This document shows positions 34,342 to 44,242 of a DNA stretch of 64,000 nucleotides, piece after piece (positions within the stretch are counted from its first letter, which is position 1; each line of letters opens with the position of its first letter). This DNA is from Solobacterium sp. (GTDB taxonomy: Bacteria > Bacillota_I > Bacilli_A > Erysipelotrichales > Erysipelotrichaceae): positions 104,575 to 168,574 of the forward strand of contig JAFWEW010000022.1 of NCBI GenBank assembly GCA_017512725.1, read 5' to 3'. Below the pieces are notes generated by a model. That model was given only the letters and a program-made list of their open reading frames with translations. It did not search any database and had not been told where the DNA came from. Position numbers and translations under genes: made by a program.

Positions 34342-35484
34342 TTACATATTCTTCAGCAGGTATTCGCGGTGTTTGCGCTCCTTTTCCTCGTACATGTGTT
34401 TATCCATGTTTTCCAGGAAGAGATCTTCCGCCGTCTTCTCTGTCTGATATACAGATGTGCCCATTGAAACGGAAAGCTTGTAGGGTCTTTCGTTCCGGTC
34501 ATTGAACGCTTTGATGGAATCCTGGATATCCGTAAGGACTTTTCTGATTTCCTGTTCATCCTTCGTCATAAGCAGAACAATAAACTCATCTCCGGCATAA
34601 CGGATCGCAATCGCATTATCCGGGATGGATTCCTCCAGTATATTTGCAAGATCGCAGAGTGCTTCATCCCCTTTGGAATGCCCCCAGGTGTCATTGATAT
34701 CCTTAAAGAAATCCACATCGAGCATGATTCCGGAACGCTGTTCGCTGCTGTTCCATTCATCGGTAGACAGGATCGTCCGGAGGTAATACCGGTTGTAAAG
34801 CCCGGTCAGCGCATCATCATATATGAGCTTATTCTGCAGACTCATATACAGGGAACAGAGTCCAATAGCAGCTCCGCACCAGGCAATCGAAATGCCGTAC
34901 ACTGCTGCCTGCACAATGACTCCGATCAGGAACGGACAGAGGAATGACCAGATTGGGAAGAACTCCAGACCCTGACTTGCCCGTTTCGCCCGGTTGACCA
35001 TCCAGATCGCATAGAGCTGTCCGGAAATCGGAAGAACGAAGAAGATATAAGATGCGGCTGTCCGATGATAAATGTTGAATTCATCGATATAGAACAAATA
35101 GTTTCCAAAGAGATTGCCGATGACCGCGATCGTGCAGATCATAACCAGGATATTCAGCCAGCGGTAGTTTTCCTTCAGACGCTTTACATCTCCGTTCAGC
35201 TTGTAGTCAACAAACTTGATCCAGATTGCGGTATAGCTGACATTCGAAATGTAGAGATACGAATTGAGAACCATATTCAGAGGAACTGCGCCGGGGAAGA
35301 GTCTTCCGTCGACGATATACGAGAACATCTCAACAAGGCAGCTCGAGAGGATCACCCATAACATGACGTGGAAGATCTTCATTTCATACTGTTTATTTCG
35401 AAGCATACGGTACCCGTTCACGAACAGGATCAGGATGATTGTTACACCGATCAGATTTGTAATCACAATGGATTTAAGATTCAT
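34342..35484 (-). CDS. Membrane diguanylate cyclase (GGDEF domain)
   Basis: A 380-residue protein with about seven membrane helices (residues 5-215) resembling a 7TM sensory region and a C-terminal GGDEF domain (about 220-375). The active-site motif reads YAGDEF rather than GGDEF, which usually keeps activity; 'DDALTGLYNRYYL' and 'VDFFKDINDTWGHSKGDEAL' support a working cyclase making c-di-GMP. ATG 35484 with GGAGG upstream is preferred to the frame start at 35550. No EAL or PilZ partner is in the window. Confidence 0.85.
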   Translation of the reverse strand: MNLKSIVITNLIGVTIILILFVNGYRMLRNKQYEMKIFHVMLWVILSSCLVEMFSYIVDGRLFPGAVPLNMVLNSYLYISNVSYTAIWIKFVDYKLNGDVKRLKENYRWLNILVMICTIAVIGNLFGNYLFYIDEFNIYHRTAASYIFFVLPISGQLYAIWMVNRAKRASQGLEFFPIWSFLCPFLIGVIVQAAVYGISIAWCGAAIGLCSLYMSLQNKLIYDDALTGLYNRYYLRTILSTDEWNSSEQRSGIMLDVDFFKDINDTWGHSKGDEALCDLANILEESIPDNAIAIRYAGDEFIVLLMTKDEQEIRKVLTDIQDSIKAFNDRNERPYKLSVSMGTSVYQTEKTAEDLFLENMDKHMYEEKERKHREYLLKNM

Positions 35485-35584
35485 ATGCTTACCTCCATTT
35501 CCATGCACCAAAAAGAGCTGCTGATGCATCCCGATTATTATACGGGTCAAACGAAAACATTCCAGACAAAAATGATAAATACAA

Positions 35585-36916
35585 TTATTTCACAATCTCT
35601 CTTCCAGCCGAACGATCCGCATCCTTTCGGACATAGTAGATCGGAATCGCCGCAAAGACCGCAACAACCGCCGCCGCAAGGAACAGCGTATACGGAGGCA
35701 CAAATCCTTCTCCGTTCATTCCCATTGCATCCAGTCCGATCAGAAGAGAGATGATCGGTCCTATGATCATCGGAATCAGCACCATAAAGCACATGCGTAC
35801 GCCCTGAAAGCGCCCTTCCGTCCCTTCCGGCAGATAATCCTGGAAGGAAGAGGTAAACGCTCCGGTCAATGACAGAATGCCGCCCATCATGAGAACCCCG
35901 CCCGCATACAGGATCACGGTCTTCAGTACTCCATCCGTAAACTGGATCGCCCAGAAGGAAAGGATTCCGAGAATCATGATCACAAGCAGCGGGTAGTAGA
36001 AGTGTTTCCGCCCCTTCCGGTCAAACAGGATACCCATGACTGCGGTAAAGACGGCTGCCCCGACAATGATGACGGCCATGGGAATGACAAAGGCATCTCC
36101 AAGACCAAGTGTTACGATCAGAAAATTGATGAGATAGGAAAAGAACGTCTGCTGGGCAATGCCGACAATGCAGGCGGCTAAGAGACAGACATAGATCATC
36201 TTATGTTTCTGAAAGACGTCTTTCCGGAACCCGTAGAACGTTTCTTTGAAGTAATCCTGTCCTTCCGATTTTTTGATCCCCGGGGCATCCTGCAGTACGA
36301 ATAAGGCAAGGATTCCCGTAAACAGTGGAATACAGCCAAGCACGATAAAGAATCGGGCATTGCTGGCGTTGGCGGAGTTGTACAGACTGCCAAGTCCGAC
36401 AAATACGATGACGACCGCAATCACCGGCAGGATCGCCAGAATGGAATTCAGTTTGCCGCGGTTGGTCTTATCCGTAACATCTGCCACCCAGGCATTGAAT
36501 GCCGCATCATTGGACGTTGATCCCGCAACGGTCATCAGACAGTCAAAGATCACCAGGAGAGATGCAATCAGGGTCAGCTTCGAGGCATCTGCTTTCATCG
36601 GAAGCAGTGCAAACAGCATGATCGTAAATCCCCAGAGAATATAGCCGATGGCAATAAACGGCTTCCGCTTTCCCGTCCGGTCGATCAGTCCGCCGGCCAG
36701 GATCGTCGTAACCGTCGCCGCTATCGCTGAAAGAATGACCATCAGCGTTGTGACACTGTACGACATATCCGCCCTTCCCGAATTGGAAAAAATATCCTGT
36801 GCGAATGTCGCAAAATACATATTCTCAACGATCCAGGCAATCTGTCCGATCAGTCCGAAAAAGATGGCGGAAAACCAGACTCTTGCGCTGAGCGGTGTTG
36901 ATTTCGTTTCTTCCAT
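35585..36916 (-). CDS. Major facilitator superfamily transporter
   Basis: A 443-residue MFS protein with 12 predicted helices. The loop 2-3 motif 'GGLIDRTGKRKPFIAIGY' and the repeat 'GILFDRKGRKHFYYPL' are MFS signatures, and the N-terminus resembles the glycoside-pentoside-hexuronide-like (GPH) transporters, so a sugar is possible. The substrate is not readable. AAGGGGAAGG precedes the ATG. It follows the hybrid kinase gene in the same orientation with a gap of about 50 bp. Confidence 0.85.
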   Translation of the reverse strand: MEETKSTPLSARVWFSAIFFGLIGQIAWIVENMYFATFAQDIFSNSGRADMSYSVTTLMVILSAIAATVTTILAGGLIDRTGKRKPFIAIGYILWGFTIMLFALLPMKADASKLTLIASLLVIFDCLMTVAGSTSNDAAFNAWVADVTDKTNRGKLNSILAILPVIAVVIVFVGLGSLYNSANASNARFFIVLGCIPLFTGILALFVLQDAPGIKKSEGQDYFKETFYGFRKDVFQKHKMIYVCLLAACIVGIAQQTFFSYLINFLIVTLGLGDAFVIPMAVIIVGAAVFTAVMGILFDRKGRKHFYYPLLVIMILGILSFWAIQFTDGVLKTVILYAGGVLMMGGILSLTGAFTSSFQDYLPEGTEGRFQGVRMCFMVLIPMIIGPIISLLIGLDAMGMNGEGFVPPYTLFLAAAVVAVFAAIPIYYVRKDADRSAGREIVK

Positions 36917-36967
36917 GAGATCCTTCCCCTTTTCTTTTTATGAATTTTAAATCAAATGGTTTGTATC

Positions 36968-39415
36968 TTATGACTGCGCATCTGCCTCAAAGATCAGTTC
37001 TTCAAGTGTCTGATAGAGACGGTCCGGTTCAACCGGTTTGGAAAGATGTGCGTTCATGCCTGCCTGCAGGGAACGCTGTACATCTTCATCAAAGGCATTG
37101 GCCGTCATCGCAATGATCGGGATGGTTTTGGCGTCTGACCGCTCCAGCGCACGGATTTCTCTGGTCGCTTCCAGACCGTCCAGTTCCGGCATGCGCACAT
37201 CCATCAGGATCGCATCATAATATCCAATCGGACACTGTTCGAACATCTCTACGGCGATTCTGCCGTTTTCCGCATGATCGATTTCCGCTTCCTTTGCCAG
37301 TATGATCTGTTCCATGATTTTCGCATTGACGAGAACATCCTCCGCCATCAGGATATGCCGGCCTTTGAGATCTGCGCGTTTCTTTTCCTTGAAGAGACTC
37401 ATGTTGTTCTTCCGGGCAATGCGTTCAAATTCATCGATGACATTGGAAGCGAACAGCGGTTTTGCAAGAAAGCTGTCAACGCCGATATGCATCGCTTCAT
37501 CCATGATCTCATCCCAGTTGAACGATGTCAGGATAATGACGGTCGTTTCCCGGTCATAGCGTTTCCGGATTTCCCTGGCAACTTCGATTCCGTCCATATC
37601 GGGCATTTTCCAGTCGAGCAGCACGAGATTATAGGGATCATGCTTGGCATGCTGGACATCCAGCATGCGCAGTGCCGTCGGACCGTCATAACAGGTATCC
37701 GCTTTGATGCCCGCTTCATCCAGAACGATGCGGGCATGTTCGGCCGCGATCTCTTCATCATCCGCCACCAGGATACGGATCTCTGCCGGATTCATATAAC
37801 TCGTTTCTAGGCCCTGGTGTTCGCTGTTTGTCAGGGTGACGACAACCGAGAACTCCGTGCCGACGCCTTTTTCCGATTCCACCGAAATCGTACCATTCAT
37901 CAGCGTAACAATGTTTTTGGTGATCGCCATGCCAAGACCCGTACTGCCGTACTGGCTTTTCCGGCTGCTGTCTTCCTGACTGAATGCGTCAAAGATCTTC
38001 GGCAGAAACTCCGGATCAATTCCGATGCCGGTGTCTTTAATGCGGAAACGGATCGTGGAATGATCTCCGAATACCGCAGTCCGCTCTACCGTCAGGGTTA
38101 CGCTTCCCGGGGCATCCGTGAATTTGATCGCATTGGAAAGCGTGTTGATGAGCACCTGCTTGAGCTTCATGTCATCGCCGATATAGTAGTCGCTGACGCC
38201 TCCGATGATCCGGCATTCATAGCTCAGCCCTTTCTCACTGCACTGGGACATGACCATGGTATTGATCTGTTCCAGCATGGCCCGGAACGAAAACTCCTCT
38301 TTGCGTATGATGAGCCGTCCGGATTCGATCCGGCTCATGTCGAGAATATCGTTGATCAGCCCCAGCAGATGGCGTGCGCTTTCCCCGATCTGTTCCAGGT
38401 AGCCGCGGGTTTCGGAAGAAAGATCTTCATTGCGCAGGGCCAGGCTCTGCAGTCCGATGATCGCATTCATCGGAGTGCGGATCTCATGGCTCATGCTGGA
38501 AAGGAATGCGGTTTTGGCCTTGCTGGCTTCTTCCGCTGCGGCAAGTGCTTCACTGAGCGCATGATTGGTCGCAAGCGTATCCCGCATCTCCGCATCAATG
38601 TCGGTAAACCCAAGCCCGATCGCATGCACGATATGATCTGCGCGGTCCCCCGGATGACGGACACCCGCCATCCGCAGCATCTCGTAGTATTCGGTTCCAT
38701 TCCGTTTTGCCAGATACCGGAAGGCAACGAGATCTCTTGTCGCAAGTGCAGCACGGATATGGTCCGGATCGGTAAACTTCAGGAAACCGCTCTGATATTC
38801 TTCATCCACAAACAGATCACAGTATTCTCTGATCCAGGCACGGAACGGGAAATGGACTCCTTCCGGTGGCTGGTTGGGATCCTTTGGATCGGCACGGTAA
38901 CAGACCGCATCATCGGCGTCGATATCCACGTGATAGACACTGCGGTAATCTGATGCCATTGCCGTGATCATACTGTCGAGGTCTTTCTGATGCTTTTCCT
39001 GGGAAAGCACCTTCTCGGTAATATCCGAGATAAAGACTACATATACGCCGCCATAGGCTGTGGTTTCTGCGTAATGCCCGTAATCATCCACCCAGCGTAC
39101 GGCACCATCCTTCCGGATGATCCGGTATACCGCATAATCCATGCGCTCATTGCTGGTATCGATCTGATGAATAATGGAGTCGGAGATTTCCTGGTAATCA
39201 TCCGGGTAGACCATTCCCTTAAAGGTAAACCCGGTCAGTTCCTTAAACTCCTCCAGATCCGCACATCCATAGATACTCAAAACAGACCGGTTCACATAGA
39301 TCAGTTCTTCCGGCTGTTCTGCCCGGTAGATGAAAAATCCTCCGGGCATGTGGCTGCCGATCTCTTCGATGACGGAGAGCGTTTCTTCATTCAGTTCAAA
39401 GCTTTTTCGGATCAT
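36968..39415 (-). CDS. Soluble hybrid histidine kinase (PAS-HisKA-HATPase-REC-REC)
   Basis: An 815-residue signalling protein without membrane segments. Order: PAS (about 20-140), a second sensory region (150-275), HisKA with H310 in '[15 protein letters not shown]', HATPase ('[12 protein letters not shown]', '[13 protein letters not shown]'), then two receiver domains: 'ILVADDEE...[14 protein letters not shown]' and 'ILMAEDVL...[15 protein letters not shown]', each with an intact phospho-acceptor Asp. No DNA-binding output exists, so a partner protein, or internal phosphorelay, is expected. The neighbour MFS gene downstream may be controlled by it. Confidence 0.92.
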   Translation of the reverse strand: MIRKSFELNEETLSVIEEIGSHMPGGFFIYRAEQPEELIYVNRSVLSIYGCADLEEFKELTGFTFKGMVYPDDYQEISDSIIHQIDTSNERMDYAVYRIIRKDGAVRWVDDYGHYAETTAYGGVYVVFISDITEKVLSQEKHQKDLDSMITAMASDYRSVYHVDIDADDAVCYRADPKDPNQPPEGVHFPFRAWIREYCDLFVDEEYQSGFLKFTDPDHIRAALATRDLVAFRYLAKRNGTEYYEMLRMAGVRHPGDRADHIVHAIGLGFTDIDAEMRDTLATNHALSEALAAAEEASKAKTAFLSSMSHEIRTPMNAIIGLQSLALRNEDLSSETRGYLEQIGESARHLLGLINDILDMSRIESGRLIIRKEEFSFRAMLEQINTMVMSQCSEKGLSYECRIIGGVSDYYIGDDMKLKQVLINTLSNAIKFTDAPGSVTLTVERTAVFGDHSTIRFRIKDTGIGIDPEFLPKIFDAFSQEDSSRKSQYGSTGLGMAITKNIVTLMNGTISVESEKGVGTEFSVVVTLTNSEHQGLETSYMNPAEIRILVADDEEIAAEHARIVLDEAGIKADTCYDGPTALRMLDVQHAKHDPYNLVLLDWKMPDMDGIEVAREIRKRYDRETTVIILTSFNWDEIMDEAMHIGVDSFLAKPLFASNVIDEFERIARKNNMSLFKEKKRADLKGRHILMAEDVLVNAKIMEQIILAKEAEIDHAENGRIAVEMFEQCPIGYYDAILMDVRMPELDGLEATREIRALERSDAKTIPIIAMTANAFDEDVQRSLQAGMNAHLSKPVEPDRLYQTLEELIFEADAQS

Positions 39416-39500
39416 ATCGGACTGTCTCCTGTTTCTCTGCGGGTATTCTTTGAATTACGATAAAGCGCAGTATCTTTTATGATTTTCTGGTATTTTCGGA

Positions 39501-40538
39501 TCAGGAATTCTTCTGAAGCTGATAGGTCCAGTATGTTTCGGACCCGCAGGCCGTAAAGGTTACGATCAGCTGCTGTCCTTCACTGGTACTGTTTGGAAAG
39601 GTTCCTAGGGCAGTCGCTTCCGGTACCCGCACCGGCGGATGGCCCCAGTCTCCGATCGCATCCATCTGGCACGACGCATTTCCGCCTTTCACTGCCGGCT
39701 GCCAGTAATTCGCTCCATAGTAAAGATAGCCAAACGCCATTGCCGCACCGGCACTATAGTGATAGGTATCATTGCTGTTATCCATCGTCATGGACAGGTG
39801 AATGATCACATCTTCTCCCGGCAGGACATACTCCGGAGGTTCCTCACATGTCGCAGTGAAACTGGAAACAACGGTTTTATGTTCCGGGATCTCCACCGTT
39901 CCCGACATTATGCAGGAATGCGTCCGTTCCTCTGCCGTATAGACCTTCTTATGAACATCTCCATTCTCATTGTCATGTTTTACGATTTCCGTTTTGATCC
40001 GGTGCCAGACATATTCGGATTCCGGTTTTGGCTGCGGGGTCGTAACAACAGTGTCATCTCCCCTGTCGTCGGTGATTTCCGTATCCGGTTCTTCCGGTTC
40101 GGTGGAAGCGGAAGGCTTTGGTGTATTGATTACCTTGCAGGCGCCCTCCGGCATCACGCTGACTTTGATTCCCGTGCAGAATCCGTTCTGATCTTTGTCC
40201 AGCATGGTGATTTCATACCGGGTGTTTTCATCGTGCTCATGTTCTCCCGGCGTTTCAAGCCGCAGTTTTGGAACCGCGATATCTCTTTTCGTGCTCCGGT
40301 CATATACTTCATAACCGCTCCAGCGTTCATCGATATTATCAAATATCATCAGCATCCGTCCCATCTCTTCTCTTGTGAAGCAGGTTCCGGTAACACCGGA
40401 AATGATGTAATTGACGTTATCGGAAAGCTCTTTGATTGAATCTACCTCATTCCGGTCTCCGCAGCTTCCGCAGCCGGAGCACAGGCATACTGCAAATACC
40501 ATCAAAACACGTTTTATGATTTTTATGATTCGTTCCAT
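39501..40538 (-). CDS. Lipoprotein of unknown function
   Basis: A 345-residue exported lipoprotein: basic N-terminus, hydrophobic core and Cys-rich lipobox (CLCSGC, probably C23). A Pro/Thr/Glu-rich linker lies around residues 138-172. The C-terminal part looks beta-rich ('VVSSFTATCEEPPEYVLPGEDVIIHLSMTM') and may be a small binding domain. I recognise no family. GGAGG precedes the ATG. Single-gene unit upstream of the hybrid kinase, same strand. Confidence 0.55.
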   Translation of the reverse strand: MERIIKIIKRVLMVFAVCLCSGCGSCGDRNEVDSIKELSDNVNYIISGVTGTCFTREEMGRMLMIFDNIDERWSGYEVYDRSTKRDIAVPKLRLETPGEHEHDENTRYEITMLDKDQNGFCTGIKVSVMPEGACKVINTPKPSASTEPEEPDTEITDDRGDDTVVTTPQPKPESEYVWHRIKTEIVKHDNENGDVHKKVYTAEERTHSCIMSGTVEIPEHKTVVSSFTATCEEPPEYVLPGEDVIIHLSMTMDNSNDTYHYSAGAAMAFGYLYYGANYWQPAVKGGNASCQMDAIGDWGHPPVRVPEATALGTFPNSTSEGQQLIVTFTACGSETYWTYQLQKNS

Positions 40539-40825
40539 AAACTGCCTCCTTCTGTCCGGACAGGAATCTTGATAAACCGATGCTGCAGAGAATGCCGTAA
40601 AGATACGGCCGTAGGTGTGTGAGGATCATTATAGAAAGCCGACTGGTTCTCATCAGAACCGGCCCATGTACTATATCTTAATCATACAAAAGAACATCTC
40701 CCTTTTTTCCATAAGATCGTCTTCCCCCTCAGAATCCGAGGTTTTTTTATAAGAAGACAAAAACGAGCTGTCCTGTGTAAAGGATGCACTGGCAGGCACG
40801 ATGTTTTGTGTTTTCTTCCGTTGGG

Positions 40826-40854
40826 TTGACAGGAGGCAAAAGAGATTTTATAAC
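40826..40854 (+). promoter_or_regulatory. Promoter of the hydrolase-TetR operon
   Basis: TTGACA (40826-40831), exactly 17 bp, TATAAC (40849-40854), a near-consensus sigma-A promoter. Confidence 0.85.
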
Positions 40855-40882
40855 AATTAACAGAACGATGTTCTGTTAATTG
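40854..40882. promoter_or_regulatory. Perfect 29-bp TetR operator
   Basis: A perfect palindrome with 13-bp arms, CAATTAACAGAAC - GAT - GTTCTGTTAATTG, starts at the last base of the -10 box and covers the transcription start. It is the obvious binding site of the TetR protein encoded downstream. Confidence 0.85.
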
Positions 40883-40895
40883 AGGAGGACCGGAT

Positions 40896-42071
40896 ATGAA
40901 GTTCAATGTGGGCTTTTATGATTTCAGCGAGAACGTAGGAATGAATTTCCAGCTGAACCGCTTTTACTGCCTGGGCACCATGGAAAAAGAGGAACTGATG
41001 GAAATCGGCAGAAAGGCGACAGACTTTGAAACGTGGATCCAGCTGTTTCTGGAAGCCGGTGAAAAGGCCGCCGCACAGGGTGACCATCTGAAAGCCGCCG
41101 TCTGTTACCGGGCAGCACATTTTTATGCACTGAGTGATGCGAAGGATGCGCAGGGGAATCTTCTGAAGGAAACGCTCTATGAAACCTGTATGAAACACTT
41201 TGATGCCTATTACAGCACCTTCCCGGAAATCCAGTACGTCCGGATTCCCTTTCAAAGCGGCTATCTTCCGGTCTATTTCAGCAGGCCGGAAAACCCGAAG
41301 GGTGTTATTGTGCTGCACGGCGGCTATGACAGCCTGATCCAGGAATTCCTTTCGTTACTGCCATACTTTGCAGGCAAAGGCTATGAGACCTATTTCTTTG
41401 AAGGACCGGGTCAGGGAGAAGTGCTGATGCGCTGTCATATGCGGATGACGCCGGAATGGGAACACTGCACTTCGGCAGTCCTCGATTATTTCAAACTGGA
41501 TGACGTTACGCTGATTGGTGTTTCGCTGGGAGGCTACCTTGCGCCAAGAGCTGCGGCATATGACAGCCGGATCCAGCGGGTCGTGATGTTTGATCTGATC
41601 TATGATTTCTATGGTGCCATTACACAGAAGATGGGCGAAAAGAAAGCGAAGTTCTTTGACTATATGACTGCACACCCCCGCAATCTGCTGTGGAAATGGC
41701 TGGAAAAGAAGCTGAACGAAAACTACTTTACCCGCTGGCTTCTGGGTCAGGGATATGCGATCTACGAGAACGTACATACGCCATGCGAATATTTCAACTG
41801 CATCAAGCAATACAACACGCGGCAGATCTCTCCCCTGCTGAAGCAGGATGTACTTGTTCTGGCGGGAACCGAAGATCTGTATACAATTTATTATGAGGAA
41901 CAGCTTAAAGCATTAACGAACGCACGCAGTGTGACCGGCCGTCTGTTCACAGAAGAAGAACAGGCCAGCCACCATTGTCAGATCGGGAATATACAGCTGG
42001 CTTTGGATACGATTGAAAACTGGATTGAGAAGGTGACAGATGGCAAGAAAACCAGTACTGGAAGGCGGTAA
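40896..42071 (+). CDS. Alpha/beta hydrolase (FrsA/pseudooxynicotine hydrolase-like)
   Basis: A 391-residue soluble hydrolase with an N-terminal helical lid/cap part (1-120) and an alpha/beta core: 'GVIVLHGGYDS' (oxyanion loop), 'EGPGQGE', nucleophile elbow 'IGVSLGGYLAP', acid in 'LVLAGTEDLY' and His in 'EQASHHCQIGN'. The layout resembles C-C or ester hydrolases of the FrsA group. It is the first gene of a two-gene operon with its repressor; the substrate is probably the inducer. GGAGG precedes the ATG. Confidence 0.85.
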   Translation: MKFNVGFYDFSENVGMNFQLNRFYCLGTMEKEELMEIGRKATDFETWIQLFLEAGEKAAAQGDHLKAAVCYRAAHFYALSDAKDAQGNLLKETLYETCMKHFDAYYSTFPEIQYVRIPFQSGYLPVYFSRPENPKGVIVLHGGYDSLIQEFLSLLPYFAGKGYETYFFEGPGQGEVLMRCHMRMTPEWEHCTSAVLDYFKLDDVTLIGVSLGGYLAPRAAAYDSRIQRVVMFDLIYDFYGAITQKMGEKKAKFFDYMTAHPRNLLWKWLEKKLNENYFTRWLLGQGYAIYENVHTPCEYFNCIKQYNTRQISPLLKQDVLVLAGTEDLYTIYYEEQLKALTNARSVTGRLFTEEEQASHHCQIGNIQLALDTIENWIEKVTDGKKTSTGRR

Positions 42072-42594
42072 GAAAGACGAGATCATCGCAGCAGCGACAC
42101 AGCTCTTCTTTACCGAGGGTTTTGAAGGGACTTCCGTAAGGAAGATCCTTGGCATGGTCAATGGCGAGATCGGAATGTTCTATCATTATTTTTCTTCCAA
42201 AGAAGAGCTGTTTGATGTTGTCGTAGACCGGTTCTTCCGCCAGTATGCCCTGGATTTTGAAGCGATGACTGATACGGTTCATTCTCCGGAAGAACTGGTC
42301 GATGCGTTTCTTCCTTCCTTTACGAAAGCGATGGACCAGTTCCGGCTTGTGGAAGGAAGCATGCACTGGACGATACGTTCCGCCCTGCATGAGCGGACAC
42401 TTCTTTCTCTTGTCCCTGTGACAGAGAAACTGCTGAAACAGTTTGGCTATCAGGGCAGTTATCCCCTGGATATCGCTGCTGCAAGGACAATCGCTTCTGT
42501 TTCCGCAGCGATCCATTCCGAAAGCTTTCAGAACATGAAGAAAACCGAACAGAAGAAACTCCTGCTGCAGCTGCTGAACGATTGTATGAGCTAA
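42040..42594 (+). CDS. TetR-family repressor
   Basis: A 184-residue regulator with the N-terminal HTH 'IIAAATQLFFTEGFEGTSVRKILGMVNGEIGMFYHYFSSKEELF' (in parts) and an all-alpha ligand domain. It overlaps the hydrolase gene by 32 bp, so it is translated with it and should repress its own operon through the perfect palindrome at 40854-40882. The ligand is unknown. Confidence 0.93.
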   Translation: MARKPVLEGGKKDEIIAAATQLFFTEGFEGTSVRKILGMVNGEIGMFYHYFSSKEELFDVVVDRFFRQYALDFEAMTDTVHSPEELVDAFLPSFTKAMDQFRLVEGSMHWTIRSALHERTLLSLVPVTEKLLKQFGYQGSYPLDIAAARTIASVSAAIHSESFQNMKKTEQKKLLLQLLNDCMS

Positions 42595-42635
42595 GGGTTT
42601 CTCATTTCCTGGCTTATAGCGAATGATCATTAAAT

Positions 42636-42662
42636 GACAGTGCCTGTATCACTGTCTTTTTT
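42636..42662 (+). terminator. Terminator of the hydrolase-TetR operon
   Basis: GACAGTG (42636-42642) / CACTGTC (42650-42656) with a CCTGTAT loop and six T. The rest of the stretch to 42937 shows no gene that I can support. Confidence 0.85.
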
Positions 42663-42937
42663 GATTAACAGCATTGTTTCCCGCAGTCACTTTTTACGCA
42701 CCTGCGGTTCCTGTTTCTGTTCCGATCGCAAAGTCCCAACGGCAGGGTTTAACATCCATGTAAACAGCGAACCGAACAGAATCCGATGCTGTTATCACCG
42801 GATCCTTCGGATACAGAAATCATAGTGTTCCCCGCTTCTTCCGTACGTTGAATTCCATTCAAAAGACCGTCAGGAACCGAGTGCTTATGTATTAATTAAT
42901 TTGATTCGATTATGATGAAAACAGGAGTGAACTTATT

Positions 42938-43897
42938 ATGTCAAAAGAAACCGAAAAAGCAATTAATGGACTTCACCGTTTCCTTGAGGAACACGGCGGA
43001 GTAAACAGTGAGGAAGAACTGCAGGAGATGCTCAATCAGTACATGACCGAATACAATAATTCCCTGCGGTTTCAGCCGGAACTGAGTGAAGCCAATGCAG
43101 AGACCAGTGAAGACTGGCTTGAACTTGCAGAAGAAGCGGAAAATCCTAATGATGCGGTCCGATTCGCAAAAAAATCACTCTCCCTTGATCCCAATAATTA
43201 TGATGCCGCTGTATTTTTGATCGATCTGGAGAATGAACTGCCTCACATTCAGCTGGAACATCTGAACAGTCTTTTCGAAAAGGCAACTGCTCATATGGAG
43301 GAGACAGGACATATCCCACAGGATGTCGGAGATTTCTGGGGCGTTTACGGAACCCGGCCGTATATGCGCCTGCTGGCCACAAAAATGCACATCGAAAAGG
43401 AGTCCGGCATGTTTCTGGAGGCAATACGCGACGGAGAAGAAATACTTCGGCTTAACAGTCACGATAATATGGGAATCCGATCTGCTCTGATGGGACTATA
43501 TGCCCTGCTTCTGAAGGAAGCGGAAGCGGAAAAACTAATCGAAAAATATGATCGGGATGGATATATCGAGACATCGCTCTTTCTTCCTCTTTCCATTCTC
43601 CATTTCCGTCTTGGAAAGCTTGAAAAGGCAAAGGAAATCCTGCTCCAGCTGAATAAAGCCAATCCAGACACAAAGAAATTCTTCCGTTCAGCCATAAACG
43701 GTGATCTGGAACCGTATTTTGCCGATATGCCAGAAGAAGGATACCGGCCGAATACTATGGATGAATATCTTGTGACCATGCAGGACGAATACTATCTGTT
43801 AAGCCAGTCCAGGTCATACGTGATGTGGGCGGATGAGACGCTGAAACATCAGACCAGATCGAGAACGAAAACCAGCAAAAGCAGAAAGAAACACTGA
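42938..43897 (+). CDS. Tetratricopeptide-repeat protein
   Basis: A 319-residue cytosolic protein mostly of alpha-helical repeats. TPR-like units are seen at about 60-95 ('WLELAEEAENPNDAVRFAKKSLSLDPNNYDA'), 145-190 and 205-245. The C-terminus is basic (RTKTSKSRKKH). It resembles ST7-like/tetratricopeptide proteins in gut Bacillota with unknown roles as scaffolds. ACAGGAG precedes the ATG. Confidence 0.7.
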   Translation: MSKETEKAINGLHRFLEEHGGVNSEEELQEMLNQYMTEYNNSLRFQPELSEANAETSEDWLELAEEAENPNDAVRFAKKSLSLDPNNYDAAVFLIDLENELPHIQLEHLNSLFEKATAHMEETGHIPQDVGDFWGVYGTRPYMRLLATKMHIEKESGMFLEAIRDGEEILRLNSHDNMGIRSALMGLYALLLKEAEAEKLIEKYDRDGYIETSLFLPLSILHFRLGKLEKAKEILLQLNKANPDTKKFFRSAINGDLEPYFADMPEEGYRPNTMDEYLVTMQDEYYLLSQSRSYVMWADETLKHQTRSRTKTSKSRKKH

Positions 43898-44242
43898 TCT
43901 TCTTCTCTGCAAATTACGATCACAGCATGCCGTTTCCTTTCTGCAAGCCAGACACACGACTTTTTTGAACAGCATTTAATCATTCCGGTTTTCAAGCGGC
44001 TTTTCAGGCTGATTGGGTATTTTTCCTGATCAGCCTATTCCTGTATGATAAATTACCCGGTTCATATCAGCCCGGCAGGATTGCATGACTTACATAACAT
44101 AGTTCCTGAGCCGCAACTGTCGTTAGCCAGCAATGATTTTACGACATTTCATTTACCACATTTGTTCTTCCTTTTACCGAAGTACCCCTGTAGCACGGTT
44201 GTAAACAGCTATAATAAAAATAGTAAAAGGAGTGAAACAATC
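43898..44242 (+). other. Intergenic stretch without a supported gene
   Basis: The only structure is an inverted repeat GGCTGAT/ATCAGCC (44007-44035) without a T run and a TATAAT box (44210-44215) in front of the zinc-ribbon gene. An open frame here has no ribosome binding site and reads as a 5' extension of that gene. Confidence 0.5.
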
